Assembly (NCBI RefSeq): GCF_000014685.1
Contig: NC_008321.1
Location: forward strand, 1,612,001-1,676,000
Direction of reading: 5' to 3'
DNA length: 64,000 nucleotides
From: Shewanella sp. MR-4
GTDB lineage: Bacteria; Pseudomonadota; Gammaproteobacteria; Enterobacterales; Shewanellaceae
Shown one piece after another: positions 45,695-56,309 of this stretch; within the stretch, counting starts at the first letter, position 1; every line of letters begins with the position of its first letter. A model generated the notes under the pieces. It was given only the letters and a program-made list of their open reading frames with translations, was not told the origin of the DNA and did not search any database. The position numbers were made by a program, and so were the translations under genes.

Positions 45695-45838
45695 CTGTTT
45701 TGAGCAGCCAATTATTGGGGTGTTAAGAGGTAAGTCTGATTAGCACTCAATAATAAGCCTTGGTTTTTAATTTTCAGGTTTTTACTCAAACCGCGATGTT
45801 TATCTTCACTAAAGCACTTTTTACCAAAACGCTCTTTA

Positions 45839-47938
45839 CTAAAGTGCTTTACCCTTTAGTAATTTGCGTAGCCACATCCGATTTGGGTTGAGTTTATTTA
45901 AGGTGGGCCAATCTAGTGGCAGCGGCTCACCGGTTAATTGTGCCGCTAAACATTCGGCCGCCAAGGGGCCAGAGCTTAATCCCCGCGACCCTAAGCCACC
46001 TAGGATATAAAGGCCATCGAGGATCGGAGCCGGGGTCGTTTGCCAATAATGCTTGCTTTGTTCGGCCTGCTGCTGATTGAGTTGATGCTGTTCATAGCGC
46101 GCCAATATTTCAGCCACATCGGGCGCACAGCCCATCATGGGGAAATGATCCCGCGTCACCATCCGCACGCCGACACGGGCGCTATTGTCGCTGATGTCGA
46201 TATCGTCAACCCAGGCTTGGTTGGGGTAGCTTTCTTGCATTTTTCCGAGGTTTTCCCATTGCTCCTGTGGGCAAAAATCGAGGTGCTCCGCCGCTTTGAC
46301 ATAACTGGCGCCGAGGCAATGCAAGCCTTGATGACTCGGTGTGAGGTAACCGTTCGCGCATAACACTGTCGCCAGTTGGCTCAGCTTAAATTGGGCGGGG
46401 ACGTGGCTCACTTGGCCGCGAAACGGGCTTATCTGTAATCGCTCACTGGCCGAAAATTGGGTGAGCTGCGCGCCATTGGCGAGCACGAGTTGGCGGAATG
46501 GTCCAAAACGCTGGCCTTGACTGTGGAGATACCAAGCCTTTGCATCACACTCGATTTCGGTGATCTCGGTATTGAAATGGCATTGCACATTGGCAAGCTG
46601 CGAGGCTTTATCTACCGCAGCCTTGGCGTATTCAAATGGGCATACCCAGCCCCCGAGGGGATAAAAAAATCCAGCCTTATCAATACCTATTTGAGCTATC
46701 TCGTTGGCTTCATTCGCATCAACGGCGTAGGCGATTTCCGCCGGCCAGTCCTGACTTTGGATGATTTTATCCAACCGTTGTTGGCTGCGCTCATCATGAC
46801 CCGTTTGCAGTACCCCACAAAAGTCATGGGAAATCGCGGTAATAGTAGGGGCGGCTTCTGTCTCCATCATCGACGCATGGCTCAGCGCCTCGATGCGGCG
46901 GCGGCTGAACAAAAATGCCTGTTGGAAAAAACGACTCAGCTCATCATTTTCAGGCGTGAGCAGGGGGTAAATCGCCCCTTGGCGATTGCCGGATGCGCCT
47001 TGGCCTAACTCATTATCCTTACAAAACAATGTGCTACTTTGGCCTCGTTCGGCAAGGGATAGCATTAGGTTCGCCGATGCCAGTCCGCCACCGACGATAG
47101 CAATGGGATGGTCTTTAGTGGCGAGCGCTGTAGGTTTTGGGGTAAATGCCTGAGCGGTATCGGCTTGCTGGCGTAGCAGTTTGCGCTCATGGAGTAAAAT
47201 CTCATCGGTGATAATATGGCTTTGCAGTGCATCACTTGCATCACCATTCAAGGCATCTTGGCTGACGTTAAGCGTGCTAAAGCCACTCTTGTGGGCAAGC
47301 TGTTGCAGGGTTTCAGCCAAATTGACCCCAATCAGCTGGGCATCATCGGTGCTCAAACGGGCCATTTGCCAGACTTGCTTGCCATTAAGCTGCGCCGCCA
47401 AATGCGGTAAAACCAGCCATTGCTGAATGGGATGATCAGCGCTGTGGGGCAGTTGACTGAGTGCTGTGTGTAGGTCGCCAAAATGCAAATCGACCGTGAT
47501 ACGGCCGTCATCAAAGATTAATCTCTGGCACCCTATAATGCGCGCAGGTTTTGCCTTAAGGATGGCATTGGCAATCGGTTGTAAATGAGACTTGGAAATT
47601 AAGCTTTGCGATTGATCCCAAAGTAATTTAAGTTCGTAATCGTTAATGGGATTAGGCTCAAACACTTTGACTAACAGTCGTGTGTTGCCCTGAGTCTGAG
47701 TCTGCGTTTGCCAGTGTTGTAGTAGAGAGAGCAGCTCGAGTCCATCGCCCAATCCCCATTGCCCCATGACGCACAAGCCCTGAATGGGCTGGGTTGATTG
47801 CGTCGTTAAGCGTGAGAGTCGAAGGCGAGTTAAATTGTCCAGAGACTGTGCAGTAGTCAACGCGCATGGGGGATAAAGGTTGATCAATTGCGGGTAATCA
47901 CGCTTAAATTGGCAAGATTTTTGGGGCTTAGCAGTCAA
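45839..47938 (-). CDS. mnmC: MnmC-type tRNA mnm5s2U34 biosynthesis protein with degenerate methyltransferase half
   Basis: 699 residues from a TTG at 47938, the only usable start before residue 58. The C-terminal half (from about residue 280) is a FAD-dependent oxidoreductase: IAIVGGGLASANLMLSLAERG, then GQGASGNRQGAIYPLL and GGLGSRGLSSGPLAAECLA. It removes carboxymethyl from cmnm5s2U at tRNA position 34. The N-terminal half should be the SAM methyltransferase that adds the final methyl. The expected GFGTG SAM loop is replaced by GQWGLGDGLELL, and I find no counterpart of the C-terminal DxFxPxKNPxMW block. This half may be inactive. The gene is divergent from fabB. Confidence 0.9.
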   Translation of the reverse strand: MTAKPQKSCQFKRDYPQLINLYPPCALTTAQSLDNLTRLRLSRLTTQSTQPIQGLCVMGQWGLGDGLELLSLLQHWQTQTQTQGNTRLLVKVFEPNPINDYELKLLWDQSQSLISKSHLQPIANAILKAKPARIIGCQRLIFDDGRITVDLHFGDLHTALSQLPHSADHPIQQWLVLPHLAAQLNGKQVWQMARLSTDDAQLIGVNLAETLQQLAHKSGFSTLNVSQDALNGDASDALQSHIITDEILLHERKLLRQQADTAQAFTPKPTALATKDHPIAIVGGGLASANLMLSLAERGQSSTLFCKDNELGQGASGNRQGAIYPLLTPENDELSRFFQQAFLFSRRRIEALSHASMMETEAAPTITAISHDFCGVLQTGHDERSQQRLDKIIQSQDWPAEIAYAVDANEANEIAQIGIDKAGFFYPLGGWVCPFEYAKAAVDKASQLANVQCHFNTEITEIECDAKAWYLHSQGQRFGPFRQLVLANGAQLTQFSASERLQISPFRGQVSHVPAQFKLSQLATVLCANGYLTPSHQGLHCLGASYVKAAEHLDFCPQEQWENLGKMQESYPNQAWVDDIDISDNSARVGVRMVTRDHFPMMGCAPDVAEILARYEQHQLNQQQAEQSKHYWQTTPAPILDGLYILGGLGSRGLSSGPLAAECLAAQLTGEPLPLDWPTLNKLNPNRMWLRKLLKGKAL

Positions 47939-48076
47939 AGAAATATACTCTCGGTCTCATATTAGGCATTATTTTACCCGCCTTTATGGAAAGCTGACCA
48001 CTTAATTGAAGCAAAACAGATACTATTGGCTCAGCAAAAAGTAGGTACTGACATGTACACAATGGATAGCAATAAA

Positions 48077-49288
48077 ATGAAAAGAGTCGTGATCACCGGA
48101 ATGGGTGTTGTTTCAAGTATCGGTAATAACAAGCAAGAAGTGACTGAGTCACTTAAAGCGGGCCGTAGTGGTATTACACATTCCGCTCAGTTTGAAGAAA
48201 TGCAACTACGCAGTCATGTATGGGGCAATATCAAATTAGATCCTTCTGAGCTGATTGACCGTAAAGCGCTGCGTTTTATGGGCGATGCTGCGGCATATGC
48301 TTACATTGCAATGCAAGAAGCCATTAAGGATGCTCAGTTAACTGAAGAGCAGTATTCAAATCCTCGTGTAGGTTTGATTGTGGGCACAGGCGGCGCTTCG
48401 TCTTCTAACCAAGTTCAAGCTGCGGATATTCTGCGCGAAAAAGGCGTAAAACGCGTGGGTCCTTATATCGTGCCACGCATTATGTCGAGCACGGCCAGCG
48501 CGTGTTTGGCAACTCCCTTCAAAATCAAAGGCATGAACTACTCAATCAGTTCAGCATGTGCGACCAGTGCTCACTGTATCGGTCACGCCGTTGAACTTAT
48601 CCAAATGGGTAAGCAAGATATGGTGTTTGCGGGCGGTTCGGAAGAAGTGGATTGGACCCTGACCATGGGCTTCGATGCGATGGGCGCGCTGTCGACTAAG
48701 TACAACGACACTCCAGAAAAAGCCTCTCGTACCTATGATGCGGACCGTGATGGTTTCGTGATCTCCGGTGGCGGCGGTATCTTAATCGTTGAAGAGTTAG
48801 AGCACGCTCTGGCTCGTGGCGCGAAGATTTACGCTGAAGTGATTGGTTATGGCGCATCATCAGACGGTTACGACATGGTTGCCCCGTCTGGCGAAGGTGC
48901 GGTGCGTTGTATGCAAATGGCTCTGGCCGATGTGGACACGCCAATTGATTACATCAACACTCACGGTACTTCTACCCCAGTCGGTGACGTGCGTGAATTA
49001 GAAGCCCTGCGTGAAGTCTTTAAAGACAAGTGCCCACCAGTTGCATCGACTAAGTCCATGACTGGCCATGCCTTAGGCGCGGCGGGTGTACACGAAGCCA
49101 TCTACAGCTTGATCATGATGGAAAACAGCTTTATTGCTCCTAGCATCAACATCGATAACTTAGATGAAGCCGCGAAAGACATGCCAATCGTGCGTGAATA
49201 CCGCGATGCAGAGCTGAACACTGTGATGAGCAACAGCTTTGGTTTTGGTGGCACTAACGCAACATTAGTGATGCGCAAATATAAGTAA
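48077..49288 (+). CDS. fabB: Beta-ketoacyl-ACP synthase I FabB
   Basis: 403 residues from the ATG at 48077 (MKRVVITGMGVVSSIGNNKQ), matching E. coli FabB (406). Upstream ATGs at 48053 and 48062 have a slightly better ribosome site (AAGTAGG) and would add 5-8 residues, so the exact start is open. It condenses malonyl-ACP with acyl-ACP and is needed for unsaturated fatty acid synthesis. The catalytic triad is present: Cys161 in SSACATSAHC, His in NTHGTSTPVGD and His in MTGHALGAAG. Confidence 0.95.
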   Translation: MKRVVITGMGVVSSIGNNKQEVTESLKAGRSGITHSAQFEEMQLRSHVWGNIKLDPSELIDRKALRFMGDAAAYAYIAMQEAIKDAQLTEEQYSNPRVGLIVGTGGASSSNQVQAADILREKGVKRVGPYIVPRIMSSTASACLATPFKIKGMNYSISSACATSAHCIGHAVELIQMGKQDMVFAGGSEEVDWTLTMGFDAMGALSTKYNDTPEKASRTYDADRDGFVISGGGGILIVEELEHALARGAKIYAEVIGYGASSDGYDMVAPSGEGAVRCMQMALADVDTPIDYINTHGTSTPVGDVRELEALREVFKDKCPPVASTKSMTGHALGAAGVHEAIYSLIMMENSFIAPSINIDNLDEAAKDMPIVREYRDAELNTVMSNSFGFGGTNATLVMRKYK

Positions 49289-49303
49289 GCCATTATTTTC
49301 GTT

Positions 49304-49331
49304 AAAAAAGGAAGCCTAGGCTTCCTTTTTT
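49304..49331 (+). terminator. Terminator of fabB
   Basis: A 28-base palindrome, AAAAAAGGAAGCC and its complement around TA, 15 bases after the fabB stop. Confidence 0.92.
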
Positions 49332-49349
49332 ATTGGCTGAAATTCAGAA

Positions 49350-49615
49350 ATACCAATCACATTAAATATCTAATTCAGTTCAGAGCCTCTCCGGCATCTC
49401 AATCCAAGGAGAATTGATGCAGAAATGGTTATTCCCTTTTAAGTCAATGTAACGAAATAATGGGATGCCTGTGTGGCTCCCGAAGGGCGGGTTTCAACGC
49501 GCTTTATACTGCGTTTAAGGCTTTCGACAGAGCACCACTATGCCTTCAAGCCTTCGCCTTGTCTAAAGCGTGTTGAACTCCCGCTGAATGAACAGATATT
49601 TAATACGATTGGTAT
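49350..49615. mobile_element. MITE-like element with terminal inverted repeats (266 bp)
   Basis: The left end, ATACCAATCACATTAAATAT, and the right end, whose complement is ATACCAATCGTATTAAATAT, match except at two positions. The match continues with small differences for about ten more bases. Inside, GCGGGTTTCAACGCGCTTTA (from 49488) pairs with a sequence ending at 49583, and AAGGCTT pairs with AAGCCTT, so the whole element can fold into a nested hairpin. It contains no credible gene. I see no certain target-site duplication. ATACCAATC/GATTGGTAT ends are, as I recall, common in intergenic repeats of Shewanella and related marine bacteria. Confidence 0.7.
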
Positions 49616-49701
49616 AATGCGACTCAGGGATTGGGATTTATCTCTAGAGTCTTGTTAGAATCCTGAATATCTTGATATTGCTGTTTATCAGAAAGGTCCC
49701 C

Positions 49702-50832
49702 ATGAAGATTGTTGTCGATGAAAATATGCCCTATGTCGAACCCTTATTTGGGGCGTTAGGCGAGATAATCCCAGTCAATGGCCGCACGCTAACGCCCGAG
49801 CAGGTGCAAGATGCCGATGTGCTACTGGTGCGCTCGGTCACTCGAGTCAATGCCGCATTGTTAGATGCCAATCCAAAGCTTAAGTTTGTCGGCAGCGCCA
49901 CTATAGGGACGGATCATGTGGATCTGGCCTACCTTGCAAGGCGTGGTATTCCCTTTTCGAATGCACCCGGCTGTAATGCGACCGCAGTCGGGGAGTTTGC
50001 CTTTATTGCGATGTTAGAACTGGCGGCGCGGTTTAACTCGCCGCTCAAGGGCAAAGTTGTGGGGATTGTCGGCGCGGGCAATACTGGCAGCGCGACGGCC
50101 AAATGCCTCGAAGCCTACGGCATTAAGGTATTACTCAATGACCCCATCAAAGCGGCCGAGGGCGATCCCCGTCATTTTGTAAGCCTTGAGACTCTATTAC
50201 ACCAAGCGGATATCATCAGCCTACATGTGCCCATCACTCGCAGTGGCGAGCATAAGACGCTGCATTTATTCGATGAAGCACGCCTGATGAGTCTTAAACC
50301 CAATACCTGGCTGGTGAACTGTTGCCGTGGTGATGTAATTGATAATCAAGCCTTAATTAAGGTTAAGCAGCAAAGGGATGACCTTAAATTGGTGCTCGAT
50401 GTATGGGAAGGGGAGCCGCATCCCATGCCTGAGCTGGTACCTTTTGCTGAGTTTGCGACTCCGCATATCGCCGGTTACAGCTTAGAAGGTAAGGCCCGTG
50501 GCACTTTTATGCTGTACCAAAAGTTGTGTGAGTTGTTAGCCATTCCGGCCAACAAACGCTTATCCGAGCTCTTGCCGCCATTTCATTTTAAGGCGGTCGA
50601 ACTCGAACAAACTCCCGATGAAAAAGCCTTATTACAGCTCGCAAGATTCGTCTACGACCTGCGTGATGACGATGCCGTATTCCGAAATGGCTTTGCAAAG
50701 GAGAATGGCTTCGACATTATGAGAAAAAATCACAAACATAGACGAGAATTTAGTGCATTGGCGCTGGCTTATCACGGCCAATCTGAGGTAGATTGGTTGT
50801 CCAATTTAGGTTTTTCAGGAGTCGGTCGGTAA
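49702..50832 (+). CDS. pdxB: Erythronate-4-phosphate dehydrogenase PdxB
   Basis: 376 residues from the ATG at 49702 (GAAAGG 5 bases upstream; MKIVVDENMPYVEPLFG), as in E. coli (378). It oxidises 4-phosphoerythronate in the DXP-dependent pathway to pyridoxal phosphate. It belongs to the D-2-hydroxyacid dehydrogenase family, with the NAD motif GIVGAGNTGSATAKCLEAYG and catalytic Arg in NCCRGDVIDN, Glu in WEGEP and His in TPHIAGYS. A C-terminal PdxB dimerisation domain is present. asd follows 2 bases after the stop. Confidence 0.95.
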   Translation: MKIVVDENMPYVEPLFGALGEIIPVNGRTLTPEQVQDADVLLVRSVTRVNAALLDANPKLKFVGSATIGTDHVDLAYLARRGIPFSNAPGCNATAVGEFAFIAMLELAARFNSPLKGKVVGIVGAGNTGSATAKCLEAYGIKVLLNDPIKAAEGDPRHFVSLETLLHQADIISLHVPITRSGEHKTLHLFDEARLMSLKPNTWLVNCCRGDVIDNQALIKVKQQRDDLKLVLDVWEGEPHPMPELVPFAEFATPHIAGYSLEGKARGTFMLYQKLCELLAIPANKRLSELLPPFHFKAVELEQTPDEKALLQLARFVYDLRDDDAVFRNGFAKENGFDIMRKNHKHRREFSALALAYHGQSEVDWLSNLGFSGVGR

Positions 50833-50834
50833 TT

Positions 50835-51851
<1,017 letters not shown>

Positions 51852-51878
51852 GTCTTTAGTCGCAATTGATGCCCAATG

Positions 51879-51907
51879 AAAAAGCCTGCTGCCAGCAGGC
51901 TTTTTTT
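51879..51907 (+). terminator. Terminator of pdxB-asd
   Basis: A 12-bp stem, AAAAAGCCTGCT/AGCAGGCTTTTT, with a GCC loop and two further T, 27 bases after the asd stop. Confidence 0.92.
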
Positions 51908-52030
51908 GTTTTACAATTGTGAACAGTAGCAGGGCTGGGATTTCTAGTTTATAGTAATCTCAATAAATACAATTGCCTAAAGCCTGTTATCAGCGAGATA
52001 ACTTAAATAGCGCTTCAAAGGGAAGGATTG

Positions 52031-55000
52031 ATGAAATTTCGCACTTCGTATCTTGTGGGCCTGATGGCCACCGTTTTAGCTGTTTCTTCCACGACCTCTT
52101 TTATTGATCCTGCGATAGCTGCTGATACTCCCAAAATAAAACCTTTAAAAATCATGGGGCCAGACGGACAGATCCGCCAGGTCAATCATCAATATGGACC
52201 AACGACCTCTAAGGACACTTTCTGGAGTATTGCGCAAAAAGTCCGTCCCGACGCCAGTGTCAGTGTTTATCAGGTGATGGCCGCAGTATTTGATGCAAAC
52301 CCCCATGCGTTTAACTCCGACAGTTACAACAGCCTCGAACGTGGCATGATTTTGCTGATCCCTTCGAAAGAAGTGATGCTCGCCATCCCCAATAGTTTGG
52401 CCATTGCCCGCGCCGAGCGCAGCGATAAGCAGGCTCGTTCTGGTGCTAAAGCCACGCCTAAGGCAGAAACCAAACCTGCGACTAAGCCAGCTGCACCGAC
52501 TCAGACCGTCGCACAGCCTAAACCTAAGGTGGAGACGCCACCTAAGGCCGAGGTGAAGCCCGAAGCGGCGAAAGTGACCAATACCGAAGTGGCTGCGACG
52601 CCAACCGCGCCTAAGATGGTGAGCTCGGATATCAATGCACGCCTCGAAGCGGCGGAGAGCAAGAATTTATCCCTGACCGATGAGTTAGCCAGAGCGCAAG
52701 ATCAACTCGCGGTGAGAAATACCGATGTTGAGACACTCAAAGCTAAGGTTGAAGAATTAAATCAACAGATTGCGGTATTAGAAGAAACCCTACAGGCCAG
52801 CAAGAAGCAAAACCTTGCACTTAAAGCCGAGGTTGAGGCCGCGCAAACGCCAGAGACCGCGACCACAGACGAGCCTGCCATGCCAGCAGAGCCAGATGAT
52901 CTGTGGCGTAACCTGATGAGTAATCCACTGCTCCTCGTTGCAGCGGCGGTGATCCCCGCATTATTGCTACTGGTCCTCGTTTTCTGGCTATTACGCCGTA
53001 AACGTAATAAAGAACGTCGTGAGCTTGAATCACAGCAGGCGGCTATGATGGCCGCGGGTGCGGCTGGCGTGGCGAGTGCGTCCGTACTGGCGATGGACGA
53101 TGACGACCTCGGCGACATGGCGGTGCATTTAGATACTGACCATGCTGATTCGATCGACAGCTTACTCGATGTCGGCAGTGTCGACCTGCAACCCGAGCAG
53201 GACATGACAGATAGCCATGAACAGATGGACATGGCATCAGAAATGTTTATTGACCCTGGTGTCAGCACTGAGCCAGAACCACAATTTGAAGAGGATGAAG
53301 GCCAGTCTCTGGATGATCTCTGGGCAGAGGCCATGGGGGACCAAGAGGAAGCCGAAGCCTTTGCCGAAGAAAAAGCTCCATCCGGCAATATTATTGAGGA
53401 AGAAGACCTCGATGCACTGCTGGCCGGATTGGGCGCTGATGAAGAAGATACCCCACAGGAAGCTCAAGCTTCCGCAGCGGGGCTTGACGATCTTGACGAA
53501 TTAGCCGGTTTTGATTTACCTGCAGAACCTGCGCCAGATACAGAGGATGAAGATTTAGCCGCAGCCATTGCTGCCGAACTAGATTCTGGACTAGGCGCTG
53601 ACTTAGCCACAGAGCTGGACGCTGAGCTTGAAAACGATGCAGCGCCAGCTGACGATGATATTGATGCGTTACTCGCTGGCTTTAATCAGCCAGAGATGAA
53701 AGAGACTGCCGAAGTTGCCGATGAGGACCTCGATGCCTTATTGGCCGATTATGACAAGGCGCCAGCAGAAGCCACAGATGATCTCGGCGATGAAATTGCC
53801 GCCGAATTGGATGATGACTTAGCCGAGTTGGGGGTTGCGCAAACCGATGATATCGATGCCTTGCTGGCCGATTTTGATAAACCCGCCGCGCCAGAACCCG
53901 ATTTAAGCGATGAAATTGCTGCTGAGCTCGATGATGATTTGAATGACATTGACGTGAGCGGCTCTGATGATATTGATGCGTTACTTGCTGGCTTAGATGC
54001 TCCCGCGCAGCCCGATCCTGAAGTCGCCGCGGCGATTGCCGCCGAGTTGGATGATGAACTTGCTCCCGACTTACCAACGAGCGATGAAGACCTCGACCAG
54101 TTATTGGCAGGCTTTAACACGCAAGAAGCGCTCGTCGAAGAGGCCGTTGTCGACGATACCGTTGCCGAGGATATGGCTCACGCTGAAGCCGCCCTTGAGC
54201 GCGATGACATTGCCGCCGAACTCGAAGCCGCATTACCTGAAGACTTGTCAACGGCAGAGGACGACCTCGATTCTTTATTAGCCGAGTTCGATGTGCCTGA
54301 ACAAGCCGAGGCGGATGCCGACGACTTTAACTTCGACTTAGAAACCACCCATGTCGAGCCAGAAGAAAAAGACGAGGAAGAAGATTTACTCAAGGGCATT
54401 GGTGCCGCCGCCCATGCCATTGATGGCACGGACGATACCTTCGAACTGAGCGAAGAGATTGCGGATAACCAAGACAGTTCGGATAACAGTGCCGATGACG
54501 CAGCCACAGAGCCTAAGTTTACAGGCTTTGATGAAGATACTGACGATATCGCACCTGCTCTTGGTGCCGCTGTCGCCGCATCTGCCGTGGCGGCCGCCGC
54601 GAGTGCGAAGGAAAAAGAGTCATCTTTCTTCAATGACTTAAAGGCCAATAAGAGTAAGGATCCCCATGTTCTCGATTGGGATACCGAACTTAATTTTGCG
54701 CCTACGCCTGAAGCGAAAACGCCGGTCAAACCCGAAAGCGATTTGCCTTTAGATCCGGTACCAGTGCAGGGCACGTCGCGTAAACCGCTAGAGTTTGCGC
54801 CAGATGCAAAGCCTGAGGTTGATGCCAAAAATACGGCTGCGAGCACTGAGTTTAACCTCGACGATGAGCTGGATTTAGGCCGCGAGTTCGATTTAAAAGA
54901 CGATACTGATGATGTCGATTTAAGCGATGACAGCGTACTTGCCGCCTTTAGCACCAATACCGAACTCGAAGAGGAAGAGATATTAACCCCTGAGGACAGC

Positions 55001-55420
55001 TTTGCCCTCGATGACGAGCATACGCTCACCGTAGATGAGGCTCTAGCGGCGCTCGATGCGCAGGAGTCGCGCAAGACGAAGAAATTTGTCCCGGAGCATG
55101 ATTTAACCAACTTCCAAAACGAGCATGGCTATATCGATATCGAAAAACTGCTTAATGATGCCGAGCAGGATAGCGCTGAGACAGATCTCTATCCCGAAAT
55201 GGATGTTGAGATGAGTGATGTGGGCGCCCTGATTGGCGATGCCGCCATGATCGACGTGGACGATGAGGAAAACTCGGTCAATGCCAAGCTCGATTTAGCC
55301 CGTGCCTATATCGAAATCGATGACAGCGACAGTGCCAAAGCATTGCTACGGGAAGTTCAAATCGACGGTAACGAGCGTCAGCAAGAAGAAGCTGCCCGCT
55401 TACTTAAAGAGATGGGTTAA
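52031..55420 (+). CDS. fimV: FimV/HubP polar organiser protein
   Basis: 1129 residues from the ATG at 52031 (GGAAGGA just upstream). Order: N-terminal export signal (MKFRTSYLVGLMATVLAVSS), a periplasmic LysM-type domain (about 60-115, TFWSIAQKVRPD to GMILLIPSKE), a Pro/Ala/Lys-rich linker, and a coiled coil (about 190-270). One transmembrane helix (LLLVAAAVIPALLLLVLVFWLL) is followed by a very acidic cytoplasmic region and the FimV C-terminal TPR-like motif (AKLDLARAYIEIDDSDSAKALLREV). FimV/HubP proteins mark the cell pole and recruit chromosome-segregation, chemotaxis and pilus proteins. The acidic part holds seven DDIDALLAGF-type and five IAAELDDDL-type repeats. Confidence 0.93.
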   Translation: MKFRTSYLVGLMATVLAVSSTTSFIDPAIAADTPKIKPLKIMGPDGQIRQVNHQYGPTTSKDTFWSIAQKVRPDASVSVYQVMAAVFDANPHAFNSDSYNSLERGMILLIPSKEVMLAIPNSLAIARAERSDKQARSGAKATPKAETKPATKPAAPTQTVAQPKPKVETPPKAEVKPEAAKVTNTEVAATPTAPKMVSSDINARLEAAESKNLSLTDELARAQDQLAVRNTDVETLKAKVEELNQQIAVLEETLQASKKQNLALKAEVEAAQTPETATTDEPAMPAEPDDLWRNLMSNPLLLVAAAVIPALLLLVLVFWLLRRKRNKERRELESQQAAMMAAGAAGVASASVLAMDDDDLGDMAVHLDTDHADSIDSLLDVGSVDLQPEQDMTDSHEQMDMASEMFIDPGVSTEPEPQFEEDEGQSLDDLWAEAMGDQEEAEAFAEEKAPSGNIIEEEDLDALLAGLGADEEDTPQEAQASAAGLDDLDELAGFDLPAEPAPDTEDEDLAAAIAAELDSGLGADLATELDAELENDAAPADDDIDALLAGFNQPEMKETAEVADEDLDALLADYDKAPAEATDDLGDEIAAELDDDLAELGVAQTDDIDALLADFDKPAAPEPDLSDEIAAELDDDLNDIDVSGSDDIDALLAGLDAPAQPDPEVAAAIAAELDDELAPDLPTSDEDLDQLLAGFNTQEALVEEAVVDDTVAEDMAHAEAALERDDIAAELEAALPEDLSTAEDDLDSLLAEFDVPEQAEADADDFNFDLETTHVEPEEKDEEEDLLKGIGAAAHAIDGTDDTFELSEEIADNQDSSDNSADDAATEPKFTGFDEDTDDIAPALGAAVAASAVAAAASAKEKESSFFNDLKANKSKDPHVLDWDTELNFAPTPEAKTPVKPESDLPLDPVPVQGTSRKPLEFAPDAKPEVDAKNTAASTEFNLDDELDLGREFDLKDDTDDVDLSDDSVLAAFSTNTELEEEEILTPEDSFALDDEHTLTVDEALAALDAQESRKTKKFVPEHDLTNFQNEHGYIDIEKLLNDAEQDSAETDLYPEMDVEMSDVGALIGDAAMIDVDDEENSVNAKLDLARAYIEIDDSDSAKALLREVQIDGNERQQEEAARLLKEMG

Positions 55421-55445
55421 TCCTTAAGGGGCTTGATTTCACACT

Positions 55446-55472
55446 AACGGCGCGCAGAGCGCCGTTTTTTTT
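55446..55472 (+). terminator. Terminator of fimV
   Basis: An 8-bp stem, AACGGCGC/GCGCCGTT, with a 5-base loop and eight T in a row, 25 bases after the stop. Confidence 0.9.
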
Positions 55473-55523
55473 ATGGGCTGCTGTGATAAAATGCGCCGCT
55501 AAATTAACTGTGAGGATGTGCGG

Positions 55524-56309
55524 ATGCGGATTGCATTAGGTATTGAATATGACGGAAGTGGTTATTTCGGTTGGCAGCGTCAGGCCGAAGTCGATTCAGT
55601 ACAAGGGCAATTAGAACAAGCCTTATCTAAGGTGGCGAATGAACCCATCAGCTTGTTCTGTGCGGGGCGAACCGATGCCGGCGTTCATGCGACTGGGCAG
55701 GTGGTGCATTTCGAGACTAACGCCATACGCAACGAAGGCGCCTGGACCTTAGGGGTGAATGCCAATTTACCCGATAATATCGCCGTTCGTTGGGCTAAAG
55801 AGGTGGATGACAGTTTCCATGCCCGCTTTTCAGCCACGGCCAGACGTTATCGCTATGTGATTTACAATCATAATTTTCGCCCCGGGATCCTACGTCACGG
55901 CGTGAGCCATTACCACGGTGATATCGACGCTGATAAAATGCATGTTGCAGCGCAGGCGCTGCTCGGTGAGCAGGACTTTACCAGTTTTCGTGCCGTCCAA
56001 TGCCAATCGAAAACCCCGTTTCGCAATGTGCACAGCGTCAAAGTGACGCGTCAGGGCATGTATGTGATTGTCGATATTTCTGCCAACGCCTTCTTGCACC
56101 ATATGGTGCGAAACATTGTCGGCTCCCTGCTGGAAATTGGCCTAGGCAACCAGCCGCTGACTTGGATGGCGGATTTACTGGCCCTTAAAGACCGAAATCA
56201 AGCGGCGGCCACCGCCAAACCCAATGGACTCTATTTAGTCGATGTGACCTATCCCGAGCAGTATCAACTGCCGAAGTTGGCTTTAGGGCCATTGTTTATG
56301 CTGGATTAA
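55524..56309 (+). CDS. truA: tRNA pseudouridine synthase A
   Basis: 261 residues from the ATG at 55524 (GAGG 8 bases upstream; a GTG two codons earlier is less likely). It makes pseudouridine at tRNA positions 38-40. The catalytic Asp is Asp51 in GRTDAGVHATGQVVHFE. Further family blocks are DDSFHARFSATARRYRY and HHMVRNIVGSLLEIG. The gene lies between fimV and folC, consistent with the gammaproteobacterial truA-folC-dedD-cvpA-purF cluster. Confidence 0.95.
   Translation: MRIALGIEYDGSGYFGWQRQAEVDSVQGQLEQALSKVANEPISLFCAGRTDAGVHATGQVVHFETNAIRNEGAWTLGVNANLPDNIAVRWAKEVDDSFHARFSATARRYRYVIYNHNFRPGILRHGVSHYHGDIDADKMHVAAQALLGEQDFTSFRAVQCQSKTPFRNVHSVKVTRQGMYVIVDISANAFLHHMVRNIVGSLLEIGLGNQPLTWMADLLALKDRNQAAATAKPNGLYLVDVTYPEQYQLPKLALGPLFMLD

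Noticed and set aside
47939..48076. FadR or FabR operator upstream of fabB
   Set aside because: I looked for TGGTCNGACCA and AGCGTACA-type palindromes in the mnmC-fabB gap and found only weak partial matches.
49473..49658. Open frame of 61 codons between fabB and pdxB
   Set aside because: It runs through the inverted-repeat element and past its end; the sequence is explained by the element.
52762..55110. Large antisense open frames over fimV
   Set aside because: Shadows of the Asp/Glu/Ala-rich coding sequence, giving Ser-rich nonsense on the other strand.
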